From NCBI GenBank assembly GCA_026399895.1, contig JAPLQC010000020.1, positions 37,581 through 101,580 on the forward strand: a DNA stretch of 64,000 nt. Reading direction: 5' to 3'. The stretch comes from Burkholderiales bacterium. GTDB lineage: Bacteria; Pseudomonadota; Gammaproteobacteria; Burkholderiales; Burkholderiaceae_D. A program made the position numbers and the translations under genes. Positions 31,512 to 42,824 of the stretch are shown here, one piece after another. A model generated the notes under the pieces. That model saw only the letters and a program-made list of their open reading frames with translations, searched no databases and was not told where the DNA came from. Each line of letters begins with the position of its first letter. Position 1 is the first letter of the stretch.

Positions 31512-32453
31512 ATGAGCTTCCTGACTTTGGATTTGAATCTGCTGCGGGTGTTTGACGCTGTCATGACAGAGCAAAACCTCACTCGCGCAGCGCAGCGCTT
31601 GGCGATGACACAACCGGCCGTATCGAACGCTGTGAAGCGTCTCCGAGACTCTCTTGGTGACGATTTGTTGATAAGGACAGCTCACGGGGTAAAACCCACA
31701 GCACGCGCCGAATCTTTGTGGCCAGCGGTTCGACGTGCATTGGCTGAGCTTGAAGAGGCTGTAGCGCCTCGTAGCTTCGAGCTGGATAAAGCACACGCCA
31801 CATTCAGAATGGCGATGGCTGACGCTACAGCTGCCCTGATTCTGCCCCCTTTGGTCAGGGTGATTGAACAGGACGCGCCGGGCATTGATGTACGCATGGT
31901 GCCATTAACGACACGCGAACCACGGCCTTTACTCTTGCGTGGTGATATTGAACTGGCGATTGGTTTCTTCCCTGGCGTAGTTGCGCAACTTCAAGGCTCT
32001 ACCGAAACGCCGATTCGACACGAACGACTCTACTCTGGACGATATGTTGCTGTCATGCGCAAGCACCATCCGCTGGCAAAACAAGCACTAACACTTGATC
32101 GTTACTGTGAGGCCAATCACTTGCTCGTTAGCTTTTCTGGTCGTGCACGTGGTTTGGTAGATGATGCCTTGGCATCGCTCGGGCGTGAACGTCGAATCTT
32201 GTTAACGGTAAATCAATTCTTCACAGCTGGACAGGTTGTCGCAGGCTCTGACTTGGTGATGGTAATTCCGAAACACTTGATTAAAGCCACTGGCATGTCT
32301 GAAGCATTGATACATCAAAATTTACCTTTTGACTTGCCAGAGGTTCACATCGATATGTTGTGGCATGAACGCGATGGTAGAAATCCTGGTCACCAATGGT
32401 TACGCGATCAAGTACGTCGGTCGAGTCAGCAAACAATGGCAAACTCAATCTAA
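31512..32453 (+). CDS. LysR-family transcriptional regulator
   Basis: LDLNLLRVFDAVMTEQNLTRAAQRLAMTQPAVSNAVKRLRDSLGDDLLIRTAHGVKPT. Confidence 0.93.
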   Translation: MSFLTLDLNLLRVFDAVMTEQNLTRAAQRLAMTQPAVSNAVKRLRDSLGDDLLIRTAHGVKPTARAESLWPAVRRALAELEEAVAPRSFELDKAHATFRMAMADATAALILPPLVRVIEQDAPGIDVRMVPLTTREPRPLLLRGDIELAIGFFPGVVAQLQGSTETPIRHERLYSGRYVAVMRKHHPLAKQALTLDRYCEANHLLVSFSGRARGLVDDALASLGRERRILLTVNQFFTAGQVVAGSDLVMVIPKHLIKATGMSEALIHQNLPFDLPEVHIDMLWHERDGRNPGHQWLRDQVRRSSQQTMANSI

Positions 32454-32871
32454 AGGCGAGTGTTGTTTGCTTGATGGAACCCGGTCAGGGTAACACGGTT
32501 TCAAGTCGTAAAAATCTTACTTTGATAGCTCGATCAGCTGGGGTAGATTTAATTAAAAAGGTTTTATATAAGAATAGTAGTAGTTAATAAAGAGTGCTTG
32601 TTTTGGTGGATATCTATGTTTTACCTTTGCGTTTCAACGGCTTAAGCGCGGGACAAAGCGTGTATTCCTTGGTTTAAACTGGCTGACAGTTCTTGAATAA
32701 AAACACGTGCTTGTTTGCTGGCCCCGGTTGTTCACTTTTCAACCAATGCTTATCCAAAGCTTTGTCCACAGCTAGCAGCAACAATTTTTATGATGATGGT
32801 CAGGCTTGAGTTCGAGCATTCACGTAGTGATGGTTGAACTCTGTCTACATGATGGCAAAACGGAGTGACTC

Positions 32872-34512
32872 GTGCAATTGAAGGAAAGTGTTGGCAACTT
32901 TGATTACATCATCATTGGTGCCGGAACAGCGGGATGTGTGCTCGCAAATCGACTCAGCCAAGACAAGGGTAGCAATGTTTTGCTGATCGAAGCTGGTGGC
33001 AAAGATGACTATGTTTGGATTCACATTCCTGTTGGCTATCTTTTTTGCATTGATAACCCACGTACCGATTGGCGGTTTCGAACATCGACCGAGCATGGTT
33101 TAAATGGAAGAAGTTTGATTTATCCTCGAGGGAAGGTCCTTGGAGGTTGTTCGTCAATCAACGGCATGATTTATATGCGCGGCCAAAGCCAAGATTATGA
33201 TGAGTGGGCTGCGTTGACTGGCGACGACCGTTGGTCTTGGCAAAAAGTTTTACCAGTTTTCTTGAAATCCGAAGATCATCATGGCGGTGCGAATGAATTT
33301 CATGGCGCCGGTGGTGAATGGCGCGTTGAGAAACAGCGCTTGCGTTGGCAGATTCTTGATGCTTTTCGTGATGCAGCAGCCCAGACGGGTATACCCACTA
33401 TCTCGGACTTTAACCGGGGTGACAATGAAGGGTGTACTTACTTTGAAGTGAATCAGAAAAACGGATTTCGCTGGAACACAGCAAAAGCGTTTTTGAAAAG
33501 CGCTAGCAGACAAGGCAACTTGACCATCATGACAGGTTGCCATGTTCAGAAGCTGATTTTAGAAAAAGGCGAGCAGGGTGTTCGTTGCAAAGGCGTCGAG
33601 TTTATCGGCGGTGGAAAGCTTTGGACCGCGACAGCAGTCAAAGAAACTTTGTTGTCGGCCGGTGCGATAGGCTCACCTCAAATCCTTCAGAGCTCCGGCA
33701 TCGGTGCAGCGGAGCTGTTGCAGCAGCATCAAATTTCACCCGTGATTGATTTGCCGGGCGTAGGACAAAATCTTCAAGACCATTTGCAGCTAAGAATGGT
33801 GTTTAAAGTAAACGGTACAAAGACATTGAACACCATGGCGAGTACTTGGCTAGGCAAGGCAGCGATCGCCGCAGAGTACGCGCTAAGGCGTAGCGGCCCA
33901 ATGTCGATGGCGCCGTCGCAATTGGGTTTGTTTACTCGCTCGGATCCTTCCCAAGCACGAGCGAACCTTCAATACCATGTACAACCGCTGTCGCTGGAAC
34001 GATTTGGGCAACCGCTTCATCCCTTCCCGGCGTTCACGGCGAGTGTTTGTAATTTAAGACCAAGCTCACGCGGTTCAGTAGAAATTACGAGTGCAGACTC
34101 CCACCAGCCACCAAAAATTAGTCTGAATTATTTGTCGACGAGTGAAGATCAAAAAATTGCGGCGGACGCAATACGCATAACCCGTCGAATTGTGGGGGCG
34201 CCAGCCTTGCAGCGCTTCTCGCCGCAAGAGTTCAAGCCGGGCCCAGAGCTTCACACCAACGATGATCTTGTGAAAGCAGCGGGCGACATTGGCACCACGA
34301 TTTTTCATCCAGTAGGCACTTGCAAAATGGGGGTATCTGCAGATGCAAGCGCTGTGGTGGATAGTGAGCTGCGCGTACTTGGCGTCAAGGGATTGCGCGT
34401 GGTGGATGCTGCCGTTATGCCGACAATCAGCTCCGGTAATTGCAACTCGCCAATCATCATGATCGCCGAGAGAGCGGCCGAACTGATACGGTCGTCGACC
34501 AATTTGGCCTAG
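32872..34512 (+). CDS. GMC-family oxidoreductase (choline dehydrogenase-like)
   Basis: DYIIIGAGTAGCVLANRLSQ, GKVLGGCSSINGMIYMRGQ, GTCKMG...VVDSELRVLGVKGLRVVDAAVMPTISSGN. Confidence 0.95.
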   Translation: MQLKESVGNFDYIIIGAGTAGCVLANRLSQDKGSNVLLIEAGGKDDYVWIHIPVGYLFCIDNPRTDWRFRTSTEHGLNGRSLIYPRGKVLGGCSSINGMIYMRGQSQDYDEWAALTGDDRWSWQKVLPVFLKSEDHHGGANEFHGAGGEWRVEKQRLRWQILDAFRDAAAQTGIPTISDFNRGDNEGCTYFEVNQKNGFRWNTAKAFLKSASRQGNLTIMTGCHVQKLILEKGEQGVRCKGVEFIGGGKLWTATAVKETLLSAGAIGSPQILQSSGIGAAELLQQHQISPVIDLPGVGQNLQDHLQLRMVFKVNGTKTLNTMASTWLGKAAIAAEYALRRSGPMSMAPSQLGLFTRSDPSQARANLQYHVQPLSLERFGQPLHPFPAFTASVCNLRPSSRGSVEITSADSHQPPKISLNYLSTSEDQKIAADAIRITRRIVGAPALQRFSPQEFKPGPELHTNDDLVKAAGDIGTTIFHPVGTCKMGVSADASAVVDSELRVLGVKGLRVVDAAVMPTISSGNCNSPIIMIAERAAELIRSSTNLA

Positions 34513-34660
34513 CATTAGGCTTGGAGTCTGTCGTGCCGTACAGGCGCCCGAGATAGCCACTTAACCAGCGCACCCTGCATTCACAATGGATGACCCAGTA
34601 GTGATCACTAACGCGACGCCGTTTTCTCGGCAAGCTATCCTCGTAGCTTACCTCGCATAA

Positions 34661-35440
34661 ATGAGTGTTGGCACAGGGATTGAACCGTATCTGATACTCG
34701 CGCTAGCTGCGCTGCTCGCCGGACTTCTGGACGCGGTGGCGGGCGGTGGCGGCCTGATACAGATTCCCGCGCTGTTCGGCGTTTATCCGCAGGCGACACC
34801 CGCAACCCTGTTTGGTACCAACAAACTTGCCAGCATTTGCGGTACCGGCATTGCGGCCAGAACCTTCTGGAAAACCGTCCCGCTCGACTTTGCGGTTTTA
34901 CTGCCAGCGACAGGCAGCGCGCTCCTGTTCAGTTTTGTAGGCGCTTGGGCGATGTCCATCGTTCCACCTGAGATATTCAGAAAAGTCTTGCCGCTCATCT
35001 TGGCGCTCGTGGCAATTCATGTGTTCAGGAACAAGGATTTCGGCGCTGAGGCCGGCGAGGGTGTAAGCGGGCGGAAAAAAACGGCGGCGGCCTTGGGGCT
35101 GGGTGCGGCGATGGGCTTCTATGACGGGTTTTTTGGCCCTGGCACCGGAAGCTTTCTTGTTTTCCTGCTGGTGAGATTTTTCGGCAACGATTTCCTGCGA
35201 GCGTCGGCCTCGGCAAAGATCATCAATGTTGCCTGCAACTTGGCGGCACTCGTCTGGTTTGTCCCTAACTCGGAACCGCTTTGGACGATTGCCGTGGTGA
35301 TGGCACTGTCAAACATGGCCGGTGCTTGGCTGGGCGCGCGCTTGGCCATCAAGGAGGGGGCGGCTTTTGTCAGGAAGGTGTTTTTGCTGGCGGTGCTTGC
35401 ATTGATCGCCAAAACAGCGTGGGATGCGTTTGTGCGGTGA
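34661..35440 (+). CDS. TSUP (TauE/SafE) family permease
   Basis: ALLAGLLDAVAGGGGLIQIPAL, GFYDGFFGPGTGSFLVF. Confidence 0.93.
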   Translation: MSVGTGIEPYLILALAALLAGLLDAVAGGGGLIQIPALFGVYPQATPATLFGTNKLASICGTGIAARTFWKTVPLDFAVLLPATGSALLFSFVGAWAMSIVPPEIFRKVLPLILALVAIHVFRNKDFGAEAGEGVSGRKKTAAALGLGAAMGFYDGFFGPGTGSFLVFLLVRFFGNDFLRASASAKIINVACNLAALVWFVPNSEPLWTIAVVMALSNMAGAWLGARLAIKEGAAFVRKVFLLAVLALIAKTAWDAFVR

Positions 35441-35449
35441 CTTTGCCCG

Positions 35450-35465
35450 TGTTTCACGTGAAACA
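35450..35465. promoter_or_regulatory. parS: parS centromere-like site 1
   Basis: Exact TGTTTCACGTGAAACA palindrome. Confidence 0.93.
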
Positions 35466-35506
35466 AACGCCGTCGAATCAACATCCTCGGCTTAGGAAAA
35501 GGCCAT

Positions 35507-35522
35507 TGTTCCACGTGGAACA
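35507..35522. promoter_or_regulatory. parS: parS centromere-like site 2
   Basis: TGTTCCACGTGGAACA, a 16-bp palindrome with the GTTnCACGTGnAAC core. Confidence 0.88.
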
Positions 35523-35619
35523 GCGTTCGCCTAGCGGGTCTGGGGCGGAGTCTGGCTGGTTTTGACGCTAAATCCCCGTATAATCCAGCCTCTGTTTGAC
35601 GAGGGTAGTGCCGCCTTAC

Positions 35620-37551
35620 ATGGACTTTCCAGCAGAATTTGACGTTATTGTCGTGGGCGGTGGCCATGCAGGCACCGAGGCGGCCTTGGTCGCTGCGCGC
35701 ATGGGCCGTAAAACCCTGCTGCTGACCCAGAACATCGAGACGCTGGGGCAGATGTCGTGCAATCCCTCAATTGGCGGTATCGGTAAAGGGCATCTGGTCA
35801 AGGAAGTTGATGCGCTGGGTGGCGCCATGGCCATAGCTACCGATGAGGCAGGCATCCAGTTTCGAATCTTGAATTCTTCCAAGGGGCCCGCGGTGCGGGC
35901 GACCCGCGCCCAGGCAGATCGGGTTTTGTATCGCGCGGCCATACGCCGTCGGCTTGAAAACCAAGAAAACCTCTGGCTTTTCCAGCAATCGGTCGACGAT
36001 CTTCTTCTCCAGGGTGACCGGGTTGCTGGAGTGCAAACCCAAGTCGGCATCCGGTTTTATGGCCGCTCGGTGGTGCTGACGGCGGGAACCTTCTTGGACG
36101 GGAAAATACATGTGGGCCTGAGCCATCATGCCGGTGGTCGGGCGGGGGATGCCCCGGCGACGTCCTTGGCGGCGCGCCTGAGAGAGTTAAGGCTGCCACA
36201 GGGGCGCTTACAAACAGGAACGCCGCCGCGCATTGACGGCCGCACAATCGATTTTTCCGTGATGATGGAGCAGGGCGGCGACACTGATCCGGTCCCTGTG
36301 TTTTCATCGATGGGGTCGGTCGCCATGCATCCAGCCCAAATGCCTTGCTGGATCACGCATACCAATGCGCGGACCCATGACATCATCCGGGGCTCACTCG
36401 ACCGGAGCCCGATGTTTACCGGCGTCATCGAGGGCGTCGGACCGCGTTATTGCCCATCGATCGAAGACAAAATCCACCGTTTTGCCGACAAGTCGTCGCA
36501 CCAGATTTTTCTGGAGCCAGAGGGACTGACAACCAACGAGTTTTATCCCAACGGCATCTCCACCAGCTTGCCATTTGACGCGCAGCTCGAGCTAGTTCGG
36601 TCCATCGCCGGCTTGGAGCAGGCGCATATCCTCCGGCCGGGCTACGCTATCGAATACGATTTCTTCGACCCACGCGCTCTGCGGGCCTCACTTGAAACCA
36701 AGGCAATTGGCGGGTTGTTTTTCGCCGGACAGATCAACGGCACTACGGGGTATGAAGAGGCTGCAGCGCAGGGTTTATTAGCAGGCATCAACGCGGCGCT
36801 GTCCGCGCGAGGCGACGTTGCTTGGACTCCGGGCCGTGACCAAGCTTATCTGGGTGTGCTGGTCGATGATCTGGTGACCCAAGGCGTGCAGGAGCCTTAC
36901 CGAATGTTCACTAGCCGTGCGGAGTATCGACTCAGTCTGCGCGAAGATAATGCCGACTTGCGTTTGACCCAGATTGGGCGCGAGCTTGGTTGTGTCGGCG
37001 ATGCTCAGTGGGCCGCTTTTGAACAACGCCAGGAAGCTATCGCGCGCGAGTTGGAGCGGCTGAAATCGACCTGGGTGAGCCCCCGCATTATCGCAGCGGA
37101 AGAGGCAGAGCGCGTGGTGGGTAAGGCCTTAGAGCGAGAGTATGCGCTAACTGACTTGTTGCGCCGGCCCAATGTCGGCTATGCGCAGCTGATGTCCATG
37201 ACGACGATCGACGGCCGCCGTTTTGAAGACGTAAGCGTGGCAATCGATATTGCGGCACAGGTAGAGATCCAAGTGAAATATGCCGGCTATATTGATCGAC
37301 AAGCCAAAGAAGTCGAGCGGCATGAGCACTACGAGCATCTCAAGTTGCCGGCTGAAATCGATTATCTGGCGGTGCAGGCCCTGTCATTCGAGGTGAGACA
37401 AAAGCTCAACCAGTTCAGGCCAGAAACCTTGGGCCAAGCATCGCGCATTGCAGGTGTAACACCCGCTGCGATCTCGCTACTCTTGATCCATCTGAAAAAG
37501 CGCGGCTTCAAAACTGCCGAAATCGCCGAGCCCGGCAAGAGTGCGGCGTGA
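35620..37551 (+). CDS. mnmG: tRNA uridine-5-carboxymethylaminomethyl modification enzyme MnmG (GidA)
   Basis: [62 protein letters not shown]. Confidence 0.98.
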   Translation: MDFPAEFDVIVVGGGHAGTEAALVAARMGRKTLLLTQNIETLGQMSCNPSIGGIGKGHLVKEVDALGGAMAIATDEAGIQFRILNSSKGPAVRATRAQADRVLYRAAIRRRLENQENLWLFQQSVDDLLLQGDRVAGVQTQVGIRFYGRSVVLTAGTFLDGKIHVGLSHHAGGRAGDAPATSLAARLRELRLPQGRLQTGTPPRIDGRTIDFSVMMEQGGDTDPVPVFSSMGSVAMHPAQMPCWITHTNARTHDIIRGSLDRSPMFTGVIEGVGPRYCPSIEDKIHRFADKSSHQIFLEPEGLTTNEFYPNGISTSLPFDAQLELVRSIAGLEQAHILRPGYAIEYDFFDPRALRASLETKAIGGLFFAGQINGTTGYEEAAAQGLLAGINAALSARGDVAWTPGRDQAYLGVLVDDLVTQGVQEPYRMFTSRAEYRLSLREDNADLRLTQIGRELGCVGDAQWAAFEQRQEAIARELERLKSTWVSPRIIAAEEAERVVGKALEREYALTDLLRRPNVGYAQLMSMTTIDGRRFEDVSVAIDIAAQVEIQVKYAGYIDRQAKEVERHEHYEHLKLPAEIDYLAVQALSFEVRQKLNQFRPETLGQASRIAGVTPAAISLLLIHLKKRGFKTAEIAEPGKSAA

Positions 37552-38220
37552 ATGACCATCGATCGACAAGCTCTGCGAGAGCAACTCAGCGCCTGTGTGC
37601 AACAGCTCGGCTTGGATTTACCCGACGCATGCCAGGAGCAATTGCTCGATTACCTCGCGCTGCTGCAGAAGTGGAACAGTGTCTACAACCTGACGGCAGT
37701 GCGGGACGTACAGCAAATGTTGACGCATCACTTGTTCGACTGCTTGGCGGCATTGCACGCATTTGTGGGCGTAAAACGCGTACTGGATGTCGGTTCGGGT
37801 GGTGGTTTACCCGGCGTGATCATTGCGATCTGGGCCGCATGGTCAGCGCCAGAGATGCACGTCGAATTGATCGACACTGTGAACAAGAAAACCGCGTTTT
37901 TGACGCAAGCAAAAGCGGAGCTGCAACTCCGCAACCTGACAGTGCACACCGGGCGAGTAGAGCAACTAGCGAGCGAGCACTTGTTCGACCTGATCACCTC
38001 AAGAGCGTTTGCGGCCCTAAACGATTTCGTGAACTTGTCTGGCCACTTACTATGCGTCGGCGGCAAAATGATCGCCATGAAAGGCCCGGCCTTCGAGTCC
38101 GAGCTGACGGCGCTGCCACCAGCGTGGCGGATGCAATCAACAGAAAAACTCATCGTGCCCGCGATGTCAGGCGAGCGTTACTTAATCACTCTGATGCGCA
38201 CGCATGAAACCAGCAACTAA
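37552..38220 (+). CDS. rsmG: 16S rRNA m7G527 methyltransferase RsmG (GidB)
   Basis: KWNSVYNLTAVRD, VLDVGSGGGLPGVIIAI, TSRAFAALNDFV. Confidence 0.96.
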   Translation: MTIDRQALREQLSACVQQLGLDLPDACQEQLLDYLALLQKWNSVYNLTAVRDVQQMLTHHLFDCLAALHAFVGVKRVLDVGSGGGLPGVIIAIWAAWSAPEMHVELIDTVNKKTAFLTQAKAELQLRNLTVHTGRVEQLASEHLFDLITSRAFAALNDFVNLSGHLLCVGGKMIAMKGPAFESELTALPPAWRMQSTEKLIVPAMSGERYLITLMRTHETSN

Positions 38221-38236
38221 TTCCAAAGAGACTGCC

Positions 38237-39007
38237 ATGGCAAAAATTTTCTGCATTGCCAACCAAAAGGGTGGCGTGGGTAAAACGACCACTGCCGTCA
38301 ACCTTGCAGCTGGCCTCACCGTGCTGAAAAAGCGCGTGCTGTTGGTCGACCTCGATCCACAAGGCAACGCCACCATGGGTGCGGGCGTTGATAAGGCGAA
38401 ACTCGAGAGTTCCGTTTATCAAGTATTGCTCGGCATGACCGATGTGAAGAGCGCGTTGCAAACCTCGGAAAGTGGCAACTTCGAGGTGTTACCAGCGAAC
38501 CGTGATTTGGCGGGCGCAGAGGTCGAAATGATCGACCTCGAGCAACGCGAACTACGCCTGCGACATGCATTGGCGGAAGTGCAGGGCGATTACGATTTTG
38601 TGCTGATTGATTGCCCGCCCGCGCTCTCCATGCTCACGCTGAATGGTCTGTGTGCAGCGCACGGTGTGATCATTCCTATGCAGTGCGAGTACTACGCGCT
38701 CGAGGGCCTGTCTGATCTGGTCAATACCATCAAAATCGTGCACGCGAAAATGAACCCCGACCTGAAGGTGATTGGCTTGTTGCGCGTGATGTTCGACCCA
38801 CGCATGATGTTGTCGCAGCAGGTTTCAATCCAACTGGAAAAACATTTCGGTGAAAAAGTTTTCAAGACCATTATTCCGCGCAATGTGCGACTGGCCGAGG
38901 CGCCGTCGTATGGCATACCGGGCGTGATTTTTGATCCTGCTTCGAAAGGCGCTCAGGCGTACACAAGTTTTGGCGAGGAGTTAGTTGATCGAATCGCAGC
39001 CTTGTAA
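38237..39007 (+). CDS. parA: chromosome partitioning ATPase ParA
   Basis: MAKIFCIANQKGGVGKTTTAVNLAAGL, VLLVDLDPQGNATMG, FVLIDCPPALSMLTLNGL. Confidence 0.97.
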   Translation: MAKIFCIANQKGGVGKTTTAVNLAAGLTVLKKRVLLVDLDPQGNATMGAGVDKAKLESSVYQVLLGMTDVKSALQTSESGNFEVLPANRDLAGAEVEMIDLEQRELRLRHALAEVQGDYDFVLIDCPPALSMLTLNGLCAAHGVIIPMQCEYYALEGLSDLVNTIKIVHAKMNPDLKVIGLLRVMFDPRMMLSQQVSIQLEKHFGEKVFKTIIPRNVRLAEAPSYGIPGVIFDPASKGAQAYTSFGEELVDRIAAL

Positions 39008-39073
39008 CGACACTCAGAACGAGTTTAGAACTAAGCCTGATTTGCTATACCTCGCACACCAGACACAGCATTC

Positions 39074-39973
39074 ATGATGATCACGAAAAAACCAAAAGGT
39101 CTGGGCCGCGGCCTCGACGCACTACTCGGCGGTTCGGCCAGCTTCACGGAAGAGGCAAGCAATACAGGCAATGGCACCGCAGCCCTTCCCATCAGCGCGC
39201 TGCAAGCTGGGAAATATCAGCCACGAACAAAAATGGACGAAGCCGCGTTGCGCGAGCTGGCGGATTCGATTCGCGCTCAAGGCGTCTTGCAAGCCATTCT
39301 TGTGCGCCCGATTGATAACGCCAACGGCAGCGTCACGCACGAGATCATGGCTGGAGAGCGCCGCTTTCGGGCAGCCAAGTTGGCCGGCCTCACCGAAGTC
39401 CCGGTTCTGGTGCGCGAGGTGGATGATCAGGCCGCCGCCGCCATGGCGCTTATCGAAAACATGCAGCGCGAGGACCTCAACCCGATGGAAGAGGCCAGGG
39501 GTGTGCAGCGGTTGATCGAAGAATTCAAATTCACCCATGAGCAGGCGGCTGAAGCTGTCGGGCGCTCTCGCAGCGCGGTGTCCAATTTGTTAAGGCTGCT
39601 CAATCTGGCCAAGCCTGTGCAAAGCATGTTGATGGCCGGCGATCTGGACATGGGTCATGCGCGCGCCTTGCTGGCGGTCGATTCCGCGACCCAAATAGCA
39701 CTCGCAAATGAGGTGGTAGCGAAGAAGCTATCGGTCAGGGATGCCGAGAAACTTGCCACCCGCGCCAGCCTTGGTCAGAAAAACAGCAAGACTGGGTCAA
39801 AAGCGGAGAAGCCGCGTGATTTGGTCAGGCTTGAGGAGGCGCTATCCGATGCACTTGCCACTTCGGTAAGCATCAAGATCAACGCCCGGAATGCGGGCGA
39901 GGTGCTGATTGCCTTCGGTAGCCTTGATCAATTGGACGGGATCACCAAGCGCTTAGGCGCAGAACCAGGTTGA
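39074..39973 (+). CDS. parB: chromosome partitioning protein ParB
   Basis: KPKGLGRGLDALLGG, GERRFRAAKLAGLTEVPVLVRE, ALIENMQREDLNPMEEARG. Confidence 0.97.
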   Translation: MMITKKPKGLGRGLDALLGGSASFTEEASNTGNGTAALPISALQAGKYQPRTKMDEAALRELADSIRAQGVLQAILVRPIDNANGSVTHEIMAGERRFRAAKLAGLTEVPVLVREVDDQAAAAMALIENMQREDLNPMEEARGVQRLIEEFKFTHEQAAEAVGRSRSAVSNLLRLLNLAKPVQSMLMAGDLDMGHARALLAVDSATQIALANEVVAKKLSVRDAEKLATRASLGQKNSKTGSKAEKPRDLVRLEEALSDALATSVSIKINARNAGEVLIAFGSLDQLDGITKRLGAEPG

Positions 39974-40086
39974 AGTCGTCGCTAGCCCCTTTAGAGCGCC
40001 ATTATCAAAACAGAAACCCTACCAGCTCAACCACGGATTAACCGCAGCAACTCACAGAATTTCCTTACCTCAGACCGAGAGTAAGT

Positions 40087-40116
40087 TTGACGCGCGTCTT
40101 CTATCCCCCATATAAT
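40087..40116 (+). promoter_or_regulatory. sigma70-like promoter for the atp operon
   Basis: TTGACG (40087-40092), 18-nt spacer, TATAAT (40111-40116). Confidence 0.55.
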
Positions 40117-40198
40117 CGTGGGCTTTGGTCGAGGGATCAATGCGGCATGCGCTGATTTCAATTGGCATCAGCGCGATTTCCTCTCTAACCCCTCCATT

Positions 40199-40537
40199 AT
40201 GCTGCGCTTGATCGCGATACAGATCACCGCTACTACTGCGGTCGCGCTACTGGCGGGCCTCTGGAGTGGAGTAAACGCATTTGGTTCGGCATTGCTTGGC
40301 GGGCTTTGCTGCGTAGTGCCTAACGGCCTGTTCGCAATGTACTTGCAGCATCGCACAAAGAAACTCGACTCAATGGCGCCGCCGATTTTTTTCATCGGCG
40401 AGTTTGCAAAAATCACGCTGACCGTGGCGCTTCTCGCCGCAGTAGCGTTCTGGTATCAGGAATTAAATTGGCTGGCGATGCTCTTGGCGTTTATCGTCGC
40501 ACTGAAGAGTTACGCGGTTATGTTGTTCAGACACTGA
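40199..40537 (+). CDS. atpI: ATP synthase subunit I-like protein
   Basis: Four hydrophobic segments, [18 protein letters not shown], immediately upstream of atpB. Start assigned near the MLRLIAIQ methionine. Confidence 0.83.
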   Translation: MLRLIAIQITATTAVALLAGLWSGVNAFGSALLGGLCCVVPNGLFAMYLQHRTKKLDSMAPPIFFIGEFAKITLTVALLAAVAFWYQELNWLAMLLAFIVALKSYAVMLFRH

Positions 40538-40538
40538 A

Positions 40539-41375
40539 ATGAGTAAGGACATGATCACAGAGGGCGTCAACCACGCACCGACATCGACCGAGTACATTCT
40601 GCACCACCTCGGCCACTTGTCGACCAGCCATCAAGAATCCATTATCGATTTTACGATTCTGAACATCGACACAGTTTTTTGGTCGGTGATGATGGGCATC
40701 GTCGGACTAACGCTGATGACCGTTGCCGCACGACGTGCCACCTCGGGTGTCCCAGGCCGATTCCAGGCGCTGGTCGAGATGATCTTCGAGTTGGTGAATG
40801 ACCAGTCCAAAAATATTGTTCACGGCGACCGAACCTTCATCGCACCACTGGCTCTGACCGTGTTTGTGTGGGTGCTGTTGATGAACTCGCTCGACTTCCT
40901 TCCAGTCGATCTGTTTGCAGCATTTTTCCGATTGTTCGACATGGAGCCGCATTTCCGTGTGGTGCCAACGGCTGACTTGAACGGTACGCTTGGCATGGCA
41001 ACCGCTGTCTTGCTGCTAATGTTGTATTACAACGTGAAGATCAAAGGCCTCGGCGGCTTTCTACACGAATTGTTCTGCGCCCCGTTCGGCTCGCACCCTG
41101 CGCTGTGGCTCGCCAACTTCGGTTTGAACCTAATCGAGTTCGTCGCCAAAACCGTTTCACTTGGCATGCGACTGTTCGGAAATATGTACGCAGGTGAGTT
41201 GGTCTTCCTGTTGATCGCTTTGTTGGGTTCAACGGCCACATGGTGGGGCTTCGGCTTGCATATCGTGGCGGGATCCATCTGGGCCATATTCCATATTCTT
41301 ATTGTTGTTCTTCAGGCGTTCATTTTCATGATGCTCACGCTCGTCTATGTCGGGCAAGCGCATCAAGGACACTGA
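40539..41375 (+). CDS. atpB: F0F1 ATP synthase subunit a
   Basis: [46 protein letters not shown]. Confidence 0.97.
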   Translation: MSKDMITEGVNHAPTSTEYILHHLGHLSTSHQESIIDFTILNIDTVFWSVMMGIVGLTLMTVAARRATSGVPGRFQALVEMIFELVNDQSKNIVHGDRTFIAPLALTVFVWVLLMNSLDFLPVDLFAAFFRLFDMEPHFRVVPTADLNGTLGMATAVLLLMLYYNVKIKGLGGFLHELFCAPFGSHPALWLANFGLNLIEFVAKTVSLGMRLFGNMYAGELVFLLIALLGSTATWWGFGLHIVAGSIWAIFHILIVVLQAFIFMMLTLVYVGQAHQGH

Positions 41376-41410
41376 TCGGTCTATTTGCTTCATTCACCTT
41401 TTAACATTGA

Positions 41411-41671
<261 letters not shown>

Positions 41672-41747
41672 TTCAAGCCCATCGGCTCAAGACGCTAGGA
41701 AGGCGCATGCGCGCCTTCCCTGTCGCCACCGTTAGAGAGAAGATCAC

Positions 41748-42218
41748 GTGAACCTGAACGCAACGCTGTTTGCGCAGCTCGTTGTATTCTTCATTTTGGC
41801 GCTGTTCACCATGAAATATGTGTGGCCGCCGCTGATGAAGGCACTCGACGAGCGTGCCAACAAAATATCGGAAGGCTTGGCCGCAGCAGAGCGCGGCAAG
41901 CATGAGTTGGCGGTCGCCGAGAAGCGCGTCCAAGTGGAACTGCAACAAGTCCACGAAGAGGGTAGTCGGCGCATCGTTGATGCAGAACGCCGCGCGGCGG
42001 AAATCGTCGAAGAAGCGAAACGACACGCCGCTGAGGAAGCCGCTGGCATCATCGAGGCCGCAAGGCATGACGCTGCCGCTGAGGCAACCCGCCTGCGGGA
42101 TGCGCTTCGCAACGATGTTGCATCGCTCGCCGTCAAGGGTGCAGAGCAGATTTTGCGGCGTGAGGTCAACGCGACCGCGCATGCCGACTTGCTCGAACAA
42201 CTGAAAGCCGAGCTATAA
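41748..42218 (+). CDS. atpF: F0F1 ATP synthase subunit b
   Basis: [50 protein letters not shown]. Confidence 0.97.
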   Translation: MNLNATLFAQLVVFFILALFTMKYVWPPLMKALDERANKISEGLAAAERGKHELAVAEKRVQVELQQVHEEGSRRIVDAERRAAEIVEEAKRHAAEEAAGIIEAARHDAAAEATRLRDALRNDVASLAVKGAEQILRREVNATAHADLLEQLKAEL

Positions 42219-42220
42219 CC

Positions 42221-42754
42221 ATGGCGGAACTCGCAACCATCGCCCGTCCATACGCCGAAGCCCTGTTTCGCATCGCCCGGACTTCGAACATGAACGCATG
42301 GGCGGATACGCTGTCGGTGATGGCTCAAGTCGCGGCAGTCCCGGCGGTCCGGGCCATGTCGCGAGATCCACGGGTGCCGCGCGACGTCGTGATCAAAACC
42401 TTTTTGGATGCTTCGAAGCTAGATGTCAGCGCAGAGGCGAAAAAATTGGTCGAGATGTTGGTGGAAAACGGCCGACTCTCCTTATTGCCCTCGATCGAGC
42501 ATCACTTCCACGAACTGAAAAACGCACATGAGCAAACGGCGGACGCCGAGTTGGTCACAGCGTTTCCCATCAGCGATGCACAGCTATCTTCACTGATGAC
42601 GGTCTTGGAAAAAAAGTTTGGCAGAAAGCTTAACCCGACAGTTTCCGTCGACCCGCAGCTTATTGGCGGCGTTCGCGTGACGGTTGGCGATGAGGTGCTT
42701 GATCACTCCGTGAGCGCGCGTTTGGAACGAATGCACACCGCGCTGGTGGCTTGA
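42221..42754 (+). CDS. atpH: F0F1 ATP synthase subunit delta
   Basis: MAELATIARPYAEALFRIA, PQLIGGVRVTVGDEVLDHSVSARLERM. Confidence 0.97.
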   Translation: MAELATIARPYAEALFRIARTSNMNAWADTLSVMAQVAAVPAVRAMSRDPRVPRDVVIKTFLDASKLDVSAEAKKLVEMLVENGRLSLLPSIEHHFHELKNAHEQTADAELVTAFPISDAQLSSLMTVLEKKFGRKLNPTVSVDPQLIGGVRVTVGDEVLDHSVSARLERMHTALVA

Positions 42755-42824
42755 ACGTCGACATCAATATTTCACGAAATGGCGAGACTGACGCAACAGC
42801 GGTCTCCATCAATCAGGAGTTAAC

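Noticed and set aside
37548-38207. 219-aa plus-strand ORF overlapping rsmG in another frame
   Set aside because: rsmG is unambiguous in the adjacent frame; the Arg-rich translation is typical of an out-of-frame reading.
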